Of a DNA stretch of 48,297 nt, positions 13,836 through 22,393 are shown piece after piece; position 1 is the first letter of the stretch; each line of letters opens with the position of its first letter. Source of the stretch: Chthoniobacteraceae bacterium (lineage in GTDB: Bacteria; Verrucomicrobiota; Verrucomicrobiia; Chthoniobacterales; Chthoniobacteraceae); assembly GCA_947476255.1 (NCBI GenBank), contig CANJPY010000034.1:1-48297 (forward strand). The letters are read 5' to 3'. The position numbers and the translations under genes were made by a program. Below the pieces are notes generated by a model that saw only the letters and a list, made by a program, of their open reading frames with translations, did not search any database and had not been told where the DNA came from.

Positions 13836-16376
13836 TCAAATCACGATGTTCACAAGTTTTCCCGGTACGACAATCACTTTGCGAATCGTTTTTCCTGAAG
13901 TCCATTCCTGAGCGCGGGGACTTGCGAGCGCGGCGGCCTCAATATCGTGACTGGACGCATCCCGTGATACCGTGAGTTTGTCCCGCACCTTGCCGTTGAT
14001 TTGCACGACAAGCTCGAGTTCGTCTTCGATTAATGCCGCGGGGTCAAATGCGGGCCACGACTGGTCCGCAACGGTCCCAGTGGATTCGGTGAGCTGCCAC
14101 AACTCCTCGGTGATGTGCGGTGCAAGCGGGTTGAGCAGCTGGAGCAAGGTGCGAATCGCTGACACCGGACGCTGCGCTGCGCCGGTGAACGCGTTGACGA
14201 AGATCATCATCTGCGAAATTGCAGTGTTAAACGAGAGCGACTCAATGTCTTCGGTCACTTTCTTGATCGTCGCATGCAGGACCTTGAGCTGGGGCTTGTC
14301 CAGAGGAACGTCCATCAGTGCCGCTGAACGAACCCATTCTCCGGACTGATTTTCCTCCATAACCAGGCGCCAGACGCGTGCCAGAAAGCGCGACACGCCT
14401 TCCACTCCCGAGGTGCTCCACGGTTTCATTTGTTCCAAAGGCCCCATGAACATCTCGTAGCACCGGAAAGCATCCGCGCCGAATTCCCCGATAATCTCGT
14501 CCGGGTTGACTACATTACCCCTGCTCTTGGACATTTTCTGCCCGTCTTCGCCGAGAATAATTCCCTGATTAACAAGTTTTTGGAAAGGCTCCGGCGTGGA
14601 GAGGTGGCCCAGGTCAAACAGCAACTTGTGCCAGAATCGCGCATAAAGAAGATGGAGTACGGCGTGCTCTGTGCCTCCCACATACAAGTCAACGCCTCCT
14701 GGGTGGGATGAATCCGCACCCATCCAATAACGTTCCGCCTCGAGACTGATGAAGCGCTCGGAATTTGCGGGGTCGCAATAGCGCAGATAATACCAGCAGG
14801 AACCAGCCCACTGGGGCATTGTATTGGTTTCGCGGCGTGCTGTTTCTGAATAGCGGAGCCATTCGCCCGCCTTGGAGAGCGGCGGTTCAGGCGTGCCGGT
14901 AGGCTTGAAGTCTTCAAGCGTTGGTGGCGTGAGCGGCAGTTCGCTTTCTGGAATGGCACGGTGGCGGCCGTTCTCCCAAACGATGGGGAAGGGTTCTCCC
15001 CAGTAGCGTTGGCGGGAAAAGAGCCAGTCGCGCAGTTTGTATTGAACGGTGCCTTTTCCTTTTCCATTTGTTTCCAGCCAGCGATTGATTTCGCGTTTGG
15101 CATCAGCCGTGGAAAGGCCGTCTAGAAAGCCCGAGTGAACAGCAGTGCCGTGGCCGGTAAATCCCTGCCATGGCTCGTCTCCAGAGGGTTGGACGACCTG
15201 CCGGACAGGCAGGCCAAACTTGCTCGCGAATTCGTGGTCCCGCGTGTCGTGCGCTGGCACGGCCATGATGGCTCCTGTTCCGTAGCCTGTGAGCACATAG
15301 TCGGCGATCCAAACCGGCACGCGTTCTCCATTGACGGGATTGAGTGCATAGGCGCCGGTGGCTACGCCCGATTTGTCCTTGGCAAGGTCGGTGCGTTCCA
15401 GATCGCTTTTGGAACGGCAGGCGTCTTGGTAGGCGCGCACGGAATCACGTTGCTCATGGCTTGTAACAACATCCACAAGAGTGTGTTCAGGAGAAAGCAC
15501 GAGATAGGTTGCGCCGAAAAGAGTGTCGGGCCTTGTGGTGAAAACGCGCACGGTATGCTCCGTGCCTTCAATGCCAAAAATAACTTCGGCGCCTTCCGAG
15601 CGGCCGATCCAATTGCGCTGTAGCAGTTTGATCGACTCGGGCCAGTCGAGTCCGTCAAGTTCTTCGATTAAACGGTCTGCGAACGCGGTGATCCGCAGCA
15701 TCCACTGCCGCATGGGACGGCGTTCGACGGGATGCCCGCCGACTTCGCTTTTACCATCCACAACCTCCTCATTGGCGAGAACAGTTCCGAGCTCAGGACA
15801 CCAGTTGACCGGCACCTCCGCAACATACGCAAGGCGAACCGAGTCCGGGTCGGCGCCTTTGAATGAGGATATGGGTTCCGCCTTTTTTGAGGATGGGTTG
15901 AACCAGGAATGATAGAGTTGGAGGAAGATCCACTGCGTCCACTTGAAATAGTTTGGATCGGTCGTGTTGACTTCCCTCTGCCAGTCGTAGGCGAAGCCGA
16001 TGCGCTTTAACTGTTCGCGGAAGTTGTTAATGTTGTGCGCCGTAGTGACGGCAGGGTGCTGCCCCGTTTTAATCGCGTACTGTTCGGCAGGAAGCCCAAA
16101 AGCGTCCCAGCCCATGGGATGCAGCACATTGAAGCCGCGCATGCGCTTGTAGCGCGCAAGAATGTCCGTGGCCGTGTAACCCTCTGGATGCCCCACGTGA
16201 AGGCCTGCGCCGCTGGGGTAGGGAAACATATCGAGGACGAAATATTTGGGTTTCGACGCGTCGAAGCCGGGCTCTCCCGGGTTCCTGGCATGAAACGTGG
16301 AATGGGTGTCCCAGTGGTGTTGCCATTTGGCCTCGAGGCGGTCGAAAGGGTAGGGCTTGCGGCGTTCAGTACTCAT
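13836..16376 (-). CDS. leuS: Leucyl-tRNA synthetase
   Basis: A class I aminoacyl-tRNA synthetase of 846 residues that charges tRNA-Leu. The HIGH-type signature appears in [21 protein letters not shown] (about 50-70; H-V-G-H), followed by [16 protein letters not shown]. The CP1 editing domain lies at about 240-420 ([19 protein letters not shown] and [14 protein letters not shown]). The KMSKS loop is in [14 protein letters not shown], and the anticodon-binding and C-terminal domains follow to NIVI. Length and domain order are normal for bacteria. It diverges from rdgB; the start is preceded by a pyrimidine-rich stretch and no Shine-Dalgarno sequence. Confidence 0.97.
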   Translation of the reverse strand: MSTERRKPYPFDRLEAKWQHHWDTHSTFHARNPGEPGFDASKPKYFVLDMFPYPSGAGLHVGHPEGYTATDILARYKRMRGFNVLHPMGWDAFGLPAEQYAIKTGQHPAVTTAHNINNFREQLKRIGFAYDWQREVNTTDPNYFKWTQWIFLQLYHSWFNPSSKKAEPISSFKGADPDSVRLAYVAEVPVNWCPELGTVLANEEVVDGKSEVGGHPVERRPMRQWMLRITAFADRLIEELDGLDWPESIKLLQRNWIGRSEGAEVIFGIEGTEHTVRVFTTRPDTLFGATYLVLSPEHTLVDVVTSHEQRDSVRAYQDACRSKSDLERTDLAKDKSGVATGAYALNPVNGERVPVWIADYVLTGYGTGAIMAVPAHDTRDHEFASKFGLPVRQVVQPSGDEPWQGFTGHGTAVHSGFLDGLSTADAKREINRWLETNGKGKGTVQYKLRDWLFSRQRYWGEPFPIVWENGRHRAIPESELPLTPPTLEDFKPTGTPEPPLSKAGEWLRYSETARRETNTMPQWAGSCWYYLRYCDPANSERFISLEAERYWMGADSSHPGGVDLYVGGTEHAVLHLLYARFWHKLLFDLGHLSTPEPFQKLVNQGIILGEDGQKMSKSRGNVVNPDEIIGEFGADAFRCYEMFMGPLEQMKPWSTSGVEGVSRFLARVWRLVMEENQSGEWVRSAALMDVPLDKPQLKVLHATIKKVTEDIESLSFNTAISQMMIFVNAFTGAAQRPVSAIRTLLQLLNPLAPHITEELWQLTESTGTVADQSWPAFDPAALIEDELELVVQINGKVRDKLTVSRDASSHDIEAAALASPRAQEWTSGKTIRKVIVVPGKLVNIVI

Positions 16377-16549
16377 CGGTTTAGAAAAGGGGTGAGCACA
16401 CTACCTGCGTATCGGTTCCGGTTCTAGCCTGAGTTTTGGGGTGTTGCTTGCGCCGCTTTGGGCAAATGCCCTCGGTTTGTGCGGTTCCTTCCCTCCAGTT
16501 GAGATTCATTCTGGTTGTCCAACGCGTTCATCGCTATTTGACTTCCCCA

Positions 16550-17152
16550 ATGCCCCAACTCTTGATCGCCACTAAAAACGCCCATAAGACCGAAGAAATC
16601 CGTGCTGTTTTAGCCGGCCGGTTCGAGGTCTCAGACCTCTGTGCGCACCCAGATGTGCCTGCCCCCGAGGAAACTGGAAAAACCTTTTCCGAGAATGCCG
16701 CCATCAAGGCGGTCTCCGCCTCGAAAATATTTGAGGGCTGGGTCTTGGCGGATGATTCCGGCCTTTGCGTGGATGTTTTGGGGGGCGCTCCGGGGGTGCT
16801 CTCCGCTCGTTATGCCGGACCGCTCGCCTCCGATGCGGAAAATCGAACCCAATTGCTTGCGGCTCTCGGCGCTTTTCCCGAATGGACTCAGCGCCGAGCA
16901 CGTTTTCAATGCGTGTTGGTTTTGGCAAAGTCGGGGCAAGTGCGCGGTCTTTTTCAAGGCGCCGTTGAGGGGGGAATCTTACCCGAAGAACAGGGAGGGG
17001 GAGGTTTTGGTTATGATTCGCTCTTCGTGCCTGACGGGCATGAAGCTTCCTTTGGAGTTTTGAGTGCTGCTGTTAAAAACGAAATCAGCCATCGAGCCAG
17101 AGCCTTGAATGCCTTTCAACAATGGCTGTCTGTGACTCCGGAACTTGAATGA
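16550..17152 (+). CDS. rdgB: RdgB/HAM1 non-canonical purine NTP pyrophosphatase
   Basis: It hydrolyses dITP, XTP and similar bases to monophosphates and so cleans the nucleotide pool. The 200 residues include the nucleotide-binding TKNAHKTEEI (7-16), the SENAAIKA helix, DDSGLCVD, GVLSARYAG and the C-terminal GFGYDSLFVP and SHRARAL motifs. The frame is open to 16436, but the ATG at 16550 starts exactly at the family N-terminus (MPQLLIATKN). It lies 45 bp before ribE on the same strand and may be transcribed with it. Confidence 0.95.
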   Translation: MPQLLIATKNAHKTEEIRAVLAGRFEVSDLCAHPDVPAPEETGKTFSENAAIKAVSASKIFEGWVLADDSGLCVDVLGGAPGVLSARYAGPLASDAENRTQLLAALGAFPEWTQRRARFQCVLVLAKSGQVRGLFQGAVEGGILPEEQGGGGFGYDSLFVPDGHEASFGVLSAAVKNEISHRARALNAFQQWLSVTPELE

Positions 17153-17197
17153 GCATCGCCCTTTCCCGCGGGATCTTTTGAGGTTATCAAGTAGCCC

Positions 17198-17794
17198 ATG
17201 TTTACTGGCTTGGTTGAAGAAACTGGTTTGATTGACACGATAAAGCAGACGCCCTCCGGCGGCGTGCAGCTCTCGGTTCGCGCTCCCATGATTGAAGCAG
17301 GCGTGCGTTTGGGCGACAGCATCGCCGTCAACGGGTGCTGCCTGACCGTGGCTGCAATGAAGAACGGACAGCTTCGATTTGATCTTCTGCAGGAAACCCT
17401 CGCGAGAACCAGCTTGGGATCTTCAGCCCCCGGGGGGGCTGTGAATCTCGAGCGTGCGCTTGCTGCGGGCGGGCGCTTGGGCGGGCATTTCGTGCAAGGA
17501 CATATCGACGGCACGGCGGAGATCTTGAAAATTGAACCGGTTGGCGCGGACGTGCGCCTTGAGATCGAGTTGCCTGCGGAAGGGGCGCGTTATCTCGTGC
17601 CAAAGGGTTCCATTGCGGTGGATGGAGTTAGCCTGACTGTCGCAGAACTGCACTCAGACCGCTTTGTGCTTTGGATCATTCCCCATACGCTGGCAGCCAC
17701 CAACCTGGGAACCCGCAAGGTTGGTGACCGGGTCAATTTGGAGTACGACCTGTTGGCGAAATATGTGGAGCGGATGCTCGCACACCGCGCTTAA
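17198..17794 (+). CDS. ribE: Riboflavin synthase, alpha subunit
   Basis: It dismutates two molecules of 6,7-dimethyl-8-ribityllumazine to riboflavin, the last step of the pathway. The 198 residues contain the two lumazine-binding repeats: the first begins MFTGLVEETG and contains SIAVNGCCLTV, and the second contains GGHFVQGHIDGTAEI and SIAVDGVSLTV. The MFTG start is diagnostic. No FMN riboswitch is visible in the 45-bp gap upstream, and no other rib gene is in the window. It converges with the unknown acidic protein (16-bp gap). Confidence 0.95.
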   Translation: MFTGLVEETGLIDTIKQTPSGGVQLSVRAPMIEAGVRLGDSIAVNGCCLTVAAMKNGQLRFDLLQETLARTSLGSSAPGGAVNLERALAAGGRLGGHFVQGHIDGTAEILKIEPVGADVRLEIELPAEGARYLVPKGSIAVDGVSLTVAELHSDRFVLWIIPHTLAATNLGTRKVGDRVNLEYDLLAKYVERMLAHRA

Positions 17795-17810
17795 AGGAAA
17801 AGAGGCCTGT

Positions 17811-19682
17811 TTAGTTTACGGGTTCCGGACCCGCTTCGGGAAAATGAATCCCCTCAGCCAGAAGGACTTCGAAAACATGCTGCAGCAGGGTGCGGTAGTG
17901 TTGTTGAACCACCAGGTCTCGCGCCTCCTGTTGCAGGGCTAGATAGTCCTCGTAGTCGTCCTTCAACTTGAACCCAAGCAGTGTACGAAGTTGGGTAGAG
18001 GCATCAGGCGGGACTGAGTTCGAGATGAGTCCGCTGCTGGCAGCGCGCTCCTCGCTGTCCAGCGTGAGTTCGTCGATCCGTGCTTTGAGCTCCGCATTGC
18101 GGGATTCGAGTTGCTGGTTCAAACGCATCAATTCTTCGGTCGACAACTCTCCGGGTACGACAACGGGCGCCGGGCGCTCGTTCCTGCGCGCGCGCCGAGG
18201 ATCATCTTCGCGTTGACGGAGTTGCTTTTGAGTCGAGGCCAGTTCGCCGCGAAGGCCCGCCACGTAATTGTCGATCTGCCGGAGAGTGTCCTGGAGATTG
18301 AAAGCAGACTGCACGCTTCCGCGCCGGTTCGTGTGCGTCGGTTGCTGCGGGGCCCCGTGGTGTGGCACTGTTTTTGAAACGTAGACAGGACGCTGCTTGT
18401 GTTTGGAAGGGGTTTCAGCCTCATCCTGCTCGTCGTCGTTGTCGTCTTCATCCTCGTCGTCATCGTCTGACTCTGAATTCGTAGGACGCTCCTTCGCGCG
18501 GTCCTCTGCGGAGGGGAGGGAAGACTCTGTCTGGTTGGGCTGGTCTTGGTCTTCTGAATCTTGTTCGCCTGACTGCTCCGGCTTTTCAGCGGTGCTTTTT
18601 TGTCTGGAGTCAGCCTGTTTTGACGCGTGGTTTTTGAAGCCCTCGGTCCATGAATCAGGAAGGGGTGAAACTTCTTTGCGCAGCGCAGCCTGCCACTTGC
18701 CGCTCCAGCGGGAAATGCCCTTTAAAATTAGAGTTTCCAAAGCTTCTGGAAGCCTCGTAAGGCGTTCCGCCGCCGCCGCCCATTTGAGAATGCTCAGTTG
18801 GGCGATTGGTGCTTGCGGCGCATGAAAGGCACCATGCAGGGCCGCGAAAACAAGAAGGTCTGCCTCGATGGGCTTGAGGGTTTGGAGTGGGAGTTGAAGC
18901 GCCCAAGCTTTCCCGCGTCCAATGAGCACATTGGCGAAGAGGGCGGGCCCTTTGCCTTCGAGTAAACCTGTTTCCTTGTTTCTGAGAAGTTTAAGGGAGA
19001 GGAGGATCAGTTTTAGCGCTGCACTTTGGTCCACCTTGAACAACCCGCGCGCCAGACTTAAGCGGATTCTCGCCGCCTGTTCTCCCTGCGCTCTGGCGAG
19101 ACCAGCCAAAAACTGCGAGCGGAAGGAAGGCTTCATCTCGGGCCATGCGGCCGCCGTCGCTTGCACGCTCACAATCCACGGCAGCGAGGGAGTCGCGGCA
19201 ACTGCTTTTGCAACATCAACCCTTCCTCCGAGAAGCGCTTCTTTGAGAACCGCTACCGCCTCACTTTCTTCCTCACTGTTGAGTCGCCCCCTCCGCGCAC
19301 GCTCCGCGAAGTCTTCCAAGGAACCGAGCTCGTAATTGACGGGCTCAAGCGCTTGGTCGGAGGCCGAATGAATGTCTTCCTCACTGTTTGCGCTCGAAGA
19401 ATCCTGCTCGTGCTCGTGGTCTGACCCGCCTGTCTGTAAGTTTTGCTCGTGACCTTTGGTTGGGGCATTCTCCGTGTCCGAGCGGACCTCGCTGACCTCG
19501 CGGCCTTCGTGCCGTGCTTCGGGATCGCGCGGAAGCGTTGTGTCTGAAACCGCGTCGGTGGAAGGTGGCAAGACGGCTTCCGAGGATGCAGCTCCTTGGA
19601 TTTCCGAAGGTTGGGGCTCCGTCACCTTGTGAGGTTCGTTAGGGTCTGTATGGTGCGGCTCCGCAGGAAATGAATTTTCCAT
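17811..19682 (-). CDS. Large acidic protein of unknown function with coiled coil
   Basis: I do not recognise this 623-residue protein. Four parts can be seen. Residues 1-115 are disordered and rich in Pro, Glu, Ser and His. About 118-345 are predicted helical, like an alpha-solenoid, with Leu/Ala-rich stretches (AALKLILLSLKLLRNKE). About 350-445 are strongly acidic and disordered, with runs such as ESDDDDEDEDDNDDEQ. About 470-560 contain helical, coiled-coil-like segments (LMRLNQQLESRNAELKARIDELT), and a short helical end follows (LLGFKLKDDYEDYLALQQEA). No signal peptide or membrane helix is seen, so it is probably cytoplasmic. It stands alone between ribE and carA. A scaffold or nucleoid-associated role is only a guess. 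Confidence 0.75.
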   Translation of the reverse strand: MENSFPAEPHHTDPNEPHKVTEPQPSEIQGAASSEAVLPPSTDAVSDTTLPRDPEARHEGREVSEVRSDTENAPTKGHEQNLQTGGSDHEHEQDSSSANSEEDIHSASDQALEPVNYELGSLEDFAERARRGRLNSEEESEAVAVLKEALLGGRVDVAKAVAATPSLPWIVSVQATAAAWPEMKPSFRSQFLAGLARAQGEQAARIRLSLARGLFKVDQSAALKLILLSLKLLRNKETGLLEGKGPALFANVLIGRGKAWALQLPLQTLKPIEADLLVFAALHGAFHAPQAPIAQLSILKWAAAAERLTRLPEALETLILKGISRWSGKWQAALRKEVSPLPDSWTEGFKNHASKQADSRQKSTAEKPEQSGEQDSEDQDQPNQTESSLPSAEDRAKERPTNSESDDDDEDEDDNDDEQDEAETPSKHKQRPVYVSKTVPHHGAPQQPTHTNRRGSVQSAFNLQDTLRQIDNYVAGLRGELASTQKQLRQREDDPRRARRNERPAPVVVPGELSTEELMRLNQQLESRNAELKARIDELTLDSEERAASSGLISNSVPPDASTQLRTLLGFKLKDDYEDYLALQQEARDLVVQQHYRTLLQHVFEVLLAEGIHFPEAGPEPVN

Positions 19683-19823
19683 GATAAAAATGACTGACTC
19701 TCAAAAGCGGGAAACTTGACACGATGCGAGCAAAAACGCGAGCCGTTCCGTGGGGATTGATTCGATGAGTGACGGAAATTTTACTCGAACCATTCCGCGG
19801 TCTGCTTCATCCTCAGAAATTAC

Positions 19824-20984
19824 ATGCGCGCAATTCTTGCCCTAGAAGATGGACGGAGTTTTATTGGAGAATCCTTCGGTGACGGAGGCACCTCGGTGGG
19901 CGAGGTGTGTTTCAACACATCGATGTCAGGATATCAGGAGGTTCTGACGGACCCCTCGTATCGGGGGCAGATTGTCGCGATGACCGTTCCCCAGATTGGG
20001 AATTACGGAGTCAATGCCCTCGACTCTGAAAGTGACCACCCGCATGTGCGTGGGTTTGTCATAGAGGAACTAAGTCCGGTGGCGAGCAGCTGGCGGTCCG
20101 AAGAGACGCTGGACCATTATTTGAAGCGGTTCGGGATTTTAGGGATTCAAGGCATAGACACGCGCGCCCTCACGCGGCACCTGCGTGACAAGGGCGCGAT
20201 GAAGGGGTGTCTCACCACGGAGGCTGTCAGCGTTGCGGCTGCTGTCGCACAAGCACGTGCAGGAGTGGGTGTGGTGGGGCAAGATTTCGTCAAAGAGGTC
20301 ACGCCGCAGGAGGCTTTTGATTGGGATCCGCTTTCTGAACTTTCGCGCGAGTGGACGACGGTGCCCGAGCTTGGTGTGATCCAAGGAGTGGGCGGATCCT
20401 TCAAGCCGCTGCCTCCGGTTCGGCACAAAATTGTCGCCTATGATTTCGGGATGAAGCGCAATATTTTGCGCCGTCTCAGGCAGGAGGGATTTGCGGTGCG
20501 TGTGGTTCCGGCAGGAACTCCCGCAGAGGAAGTTCTAGCACTAAAGCCAGACGGAGTGTTTCTTTCCAATGGACCGGGGGATCCCGGCGCCCTGGCTTAC
20601 GTCCACGATAACATTCGGAAGATCGTCGGAAAACTTCCAGTGTTTGGAATTTGTCTGGGACACCAAATGCTTGCTTATGCTTTTGGAGGAAAGACTTTTA
20701 AACTCAAGTTTGGGCATCGGGGAGGGAATCAGCCCGTGAAAGATTTGCGCACTGGGAAGGTCACAATCACTTCGCAAAATCATGGCTTTGCGGTCGATCC
20801 GGAATCTCTGCCCCGGGAGGTGGAAGTGACGCACATCAATCTCAACGACAACACGGTTGAAGGGATGAAGCACTCCTCACTGCCGGTGTTTAGCGTACAG
20901 TATCATCCGGAAGCGGCTCCGGGGCCGAATGATGCCGGGTATTTCTTCAGTCAATTCTCGGAATTAATCGCAGCGTCGAAGTAG
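19824..20984 (+). CDS. carA: Carbamoyl-phosphate synthase small subunit
   Basis: The glutaminase subunit, which passes ammonia to CarB for pyrimidine and arginine synthesis. The 386 residues have the CarA N-terminal domain (LEDGRSFIGESFG, GEVCFNTSMSGYQE) and the class I glutamine amidotransferase domain with the nucleophile Cys in FGICLGHQMLA, HRGGNQPV and the catalytic His-Glu in [13 protein letters not shown] 19824 gives the normal N-terminus. TTGACA at 19716-19721 lies upstream but no good -10 follows it. The next gene starts 22 bp after the stop. Confidence 0.97.
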   Translation: MRAILALEDGRSFIGESFGDGGTSVGEVCFNTSMSGYQEVLTDPSYRGQIVAMTVPQIGNYGVNALDSESDHPHVRGFVIEELSPVASSWRSEETLDHYLKRFGILGIQGIDTRALTRHLRDKGAMKGCLTTEAVSVAAAVAQARAGVGVVGQDFVKEVTPQEAFDWDPLSELSREWTTVPELGVIQGVGGSFKPLPPVRHKIVAYDFGMKRNILRRLRQEGFAVRVVPAGTPAEEVLALKPDGVFLSNGPGDPGALAYVHDNIRKIVGKLPVFGICLGHQMLAYAFGGKTFKLKFGHRGGNQPVKDLRTGKVTITSQNHGFAVDPESLPREVEVTHINLNDNTVEGMKHSSLPVFSVQYHPEAAPGPNDAGYFFSQFSELIAASK

Positions 20985-21006
20985 TTTCTCCCTTCCTCCC
21001 AGAAAC

Positions 21007-21645
21007 ATGACCAAACTTATTATCACACTGCCAGACGGGTCCATTGTGCCCGCCATGCCCTCTGAGTTGCTCGAATACAGAATTACCATAGGCAGCGGAG
21101 TCGGCAGCACTTTGGTGGTGCCGCATGACTCCGTTGCAGAGACGCATGTGGAGCTCATTCTCGACGACGGAGGTTACTTGGTGGCAGATCTTGTCGGCAA
21201 TGGTGCCACGAAGATCAATGGGCATGCGATCGAGCCCGGCCTGCACTACCAATTGGAAACAGGGACAACGATCCAAATGGGCGAGGTTGAAGCGGTTTAC
21301 ATCGATGCTGATTTGTTGGGGGAAGAACTGTCTGACGCCGAGTTGGCGGCGCAGGTGGGTTCTCATGCGTTGTCCCTGGAGGCGCATGCCACGCAAGAAC
21401 AGTCGGTGGCAACGAGTCAGGCAGGGCCTGCTGTGGCCGTTGCCGTATCTGTGGCGCCAGCGGTTGCTGAGGGCGATTTTCCCCCCGGTGGGTATCCGCT
21501 CCCCAAGCATCCTCCGGGGGTGTTTGTCCCAAGGAAGGCCGCCCGCAGTCTGTGGGTGATGGCCTCGGTGGCGATCACGCTCATGGCGGTCACGGCAGCC
21601 GTTGTGGTGGGATACTTGAGTTCAACGGTTTCCATCCAGCATTAG
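21007..21645 (+). CDS. FHA-domain protein with C-terminal membrane anchor
   Basis: A 212-residue protein. Residues 5-100 form a forkhead-associated (FHA) fold, which normally binds phosphothreonine: ITIGSGVGS, then S42 and H47 in HDSVAETHVEL, then NGATKINGHAI. The Arg of the usual GR motif is replaced by Ser (G29-S30), so phosphothreonine binding is doubtful. A Glu/Ala/Val-rich linker and a Pro-rich part (PPGGYPLPKHPPG) lead to one C-terminal membrane helix (about 182-205) with a very short tail, so the FHA domain should face the cytoplasm. It lies between carA and carB; no kinase is nearby that would explain it. Confidence 0.82.
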   Translation: MTKLIITLPDGSIVPAMPSELLEYRITIGSGVGSTLVVPHDSVAETHVELILDDGGYLVADLVGNGATKINGHAIEPGLHYQLETGTTIQMGEVEAVYIDADLLGEELSDAELAAQVGSHALSLEAHATQEQSVATSQAGPAVAVAVSVAPAVAEGDFPPGGYPLPKHPPGVFVPRKAARSLWVMASVAITLMAVTAAVVVGYLSSTVSIQH

Positions 21646-21671
21646 CGGGGGGATATTCGGACGCCCGTTGG

Positions 21672-22295
21672 ATGACCTTCCCTGTTCCACAGATCTTGTG
21701 TCCGGGCGCCGCGTTTGGAGATCTGAAGGCTGATCCCAGTCAGGATCCCTGGTCGTTCTGTGCTGGGTTTTCGCTGAAATTAAACAAAGACGGCGCAACG
21801 CCAAAGCAGGGCACAGAAGTGAGGGTTGGCTGGAGCTCGGACGCCCTCAGAATCCTGTTCCTTTGTGAGGATACGCTTCCCTGGGCGACTTTAACTGCGC
21901 ACGACGCGCCTCTTTACAAAGAGGAGGTTGTGGAAGTCTTCATTGATACAGAGGGAGATGGGGGCGGCTATTTTGAAATTGAGGTGAATCCCAACAACGC
22001 CGTCCTCGATGGGTGTATGCGGCGAGTCCGCAGTGGATATCGCAAAGATTTTCGCTGGCATTGTGAAGGGCTTCGCACAGCCGTTCGGCTTTTTCCGGGG
22101 GGGTGGGCTGTGGAATTGGCCATCCCATTTCAAAGTCTATCGGGGCGTGCTCCGGACCCCGGTTCGCACTGGCGCGTGAATTTCACCCGAATCGACAGAC
22201 CGGAGGGGGCTCCGAGGGAACTCAGTTCCTGGTCTCCAACCGGCTATGACCAGTTTCATATGCCCGAAAAGTTCGGGGTTCTCACCTTCGTATAG
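21672..22295 (+). CDS. CBM9-like (carbohydrate-binding family 9-like) protein
   Basis: A 207-residue protein matching the stand-alone CBM9-like beta-sandwich family: VGWSSDALRILFLCEDT, DAPLYKEEVVEVFIDTEGD, YFEIEVNPNNAVLD, WAVELAIPFQSL, HWRVNFTRIDRPEG and WSPTGYDQFHMPEKFG. Relatives bind or act on sugars outside the cell or belong to uncharacterised metabolic loci. No signal peptide is visible from the ATG at 21672; the frame is open upstream to 21552, where it would overlap the FHA gene by 93 bp, and that extension is not hydrophobic. It begins 26 bp after the FHA gene and is 98 bp before carB. Confidence 0.85.
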   Translation: MTFPVPQILCPGAAFGDLKADPSQDPWSFCAGFSLKLNKDGATPKQGTEVRVGWSSDALRILFLCEDTLPWATLTAHDAPLYKEEVVEVFIDTEGDGGGYFEIEVNPNNAVLDGCMRRVRSGYRKDFRWHCEGLRTAVRLFPGGWAVELAIPFQSLSGRAPDPGSHWRVNFTRIDRPEGAPRELSSWSPTGYDQFHMPEKFGVLTFV

Positions 22296-22393
22296 AGGTT
22301 GGCTGAGCCTGCTCACGGGAGGGATGTGTTTTTTCACTCTGCAATCGTTGCTCAAGGCGTGGGGGTCTGTTAAACCTCGTCGCACTTTTGCCC

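Noticed and set aside
17153-17197. FMN riboswitch before ribE
   Set aside because: The gap to rdgB is only 45 bp, far too short for the aptamer, and no conserved motif is present.
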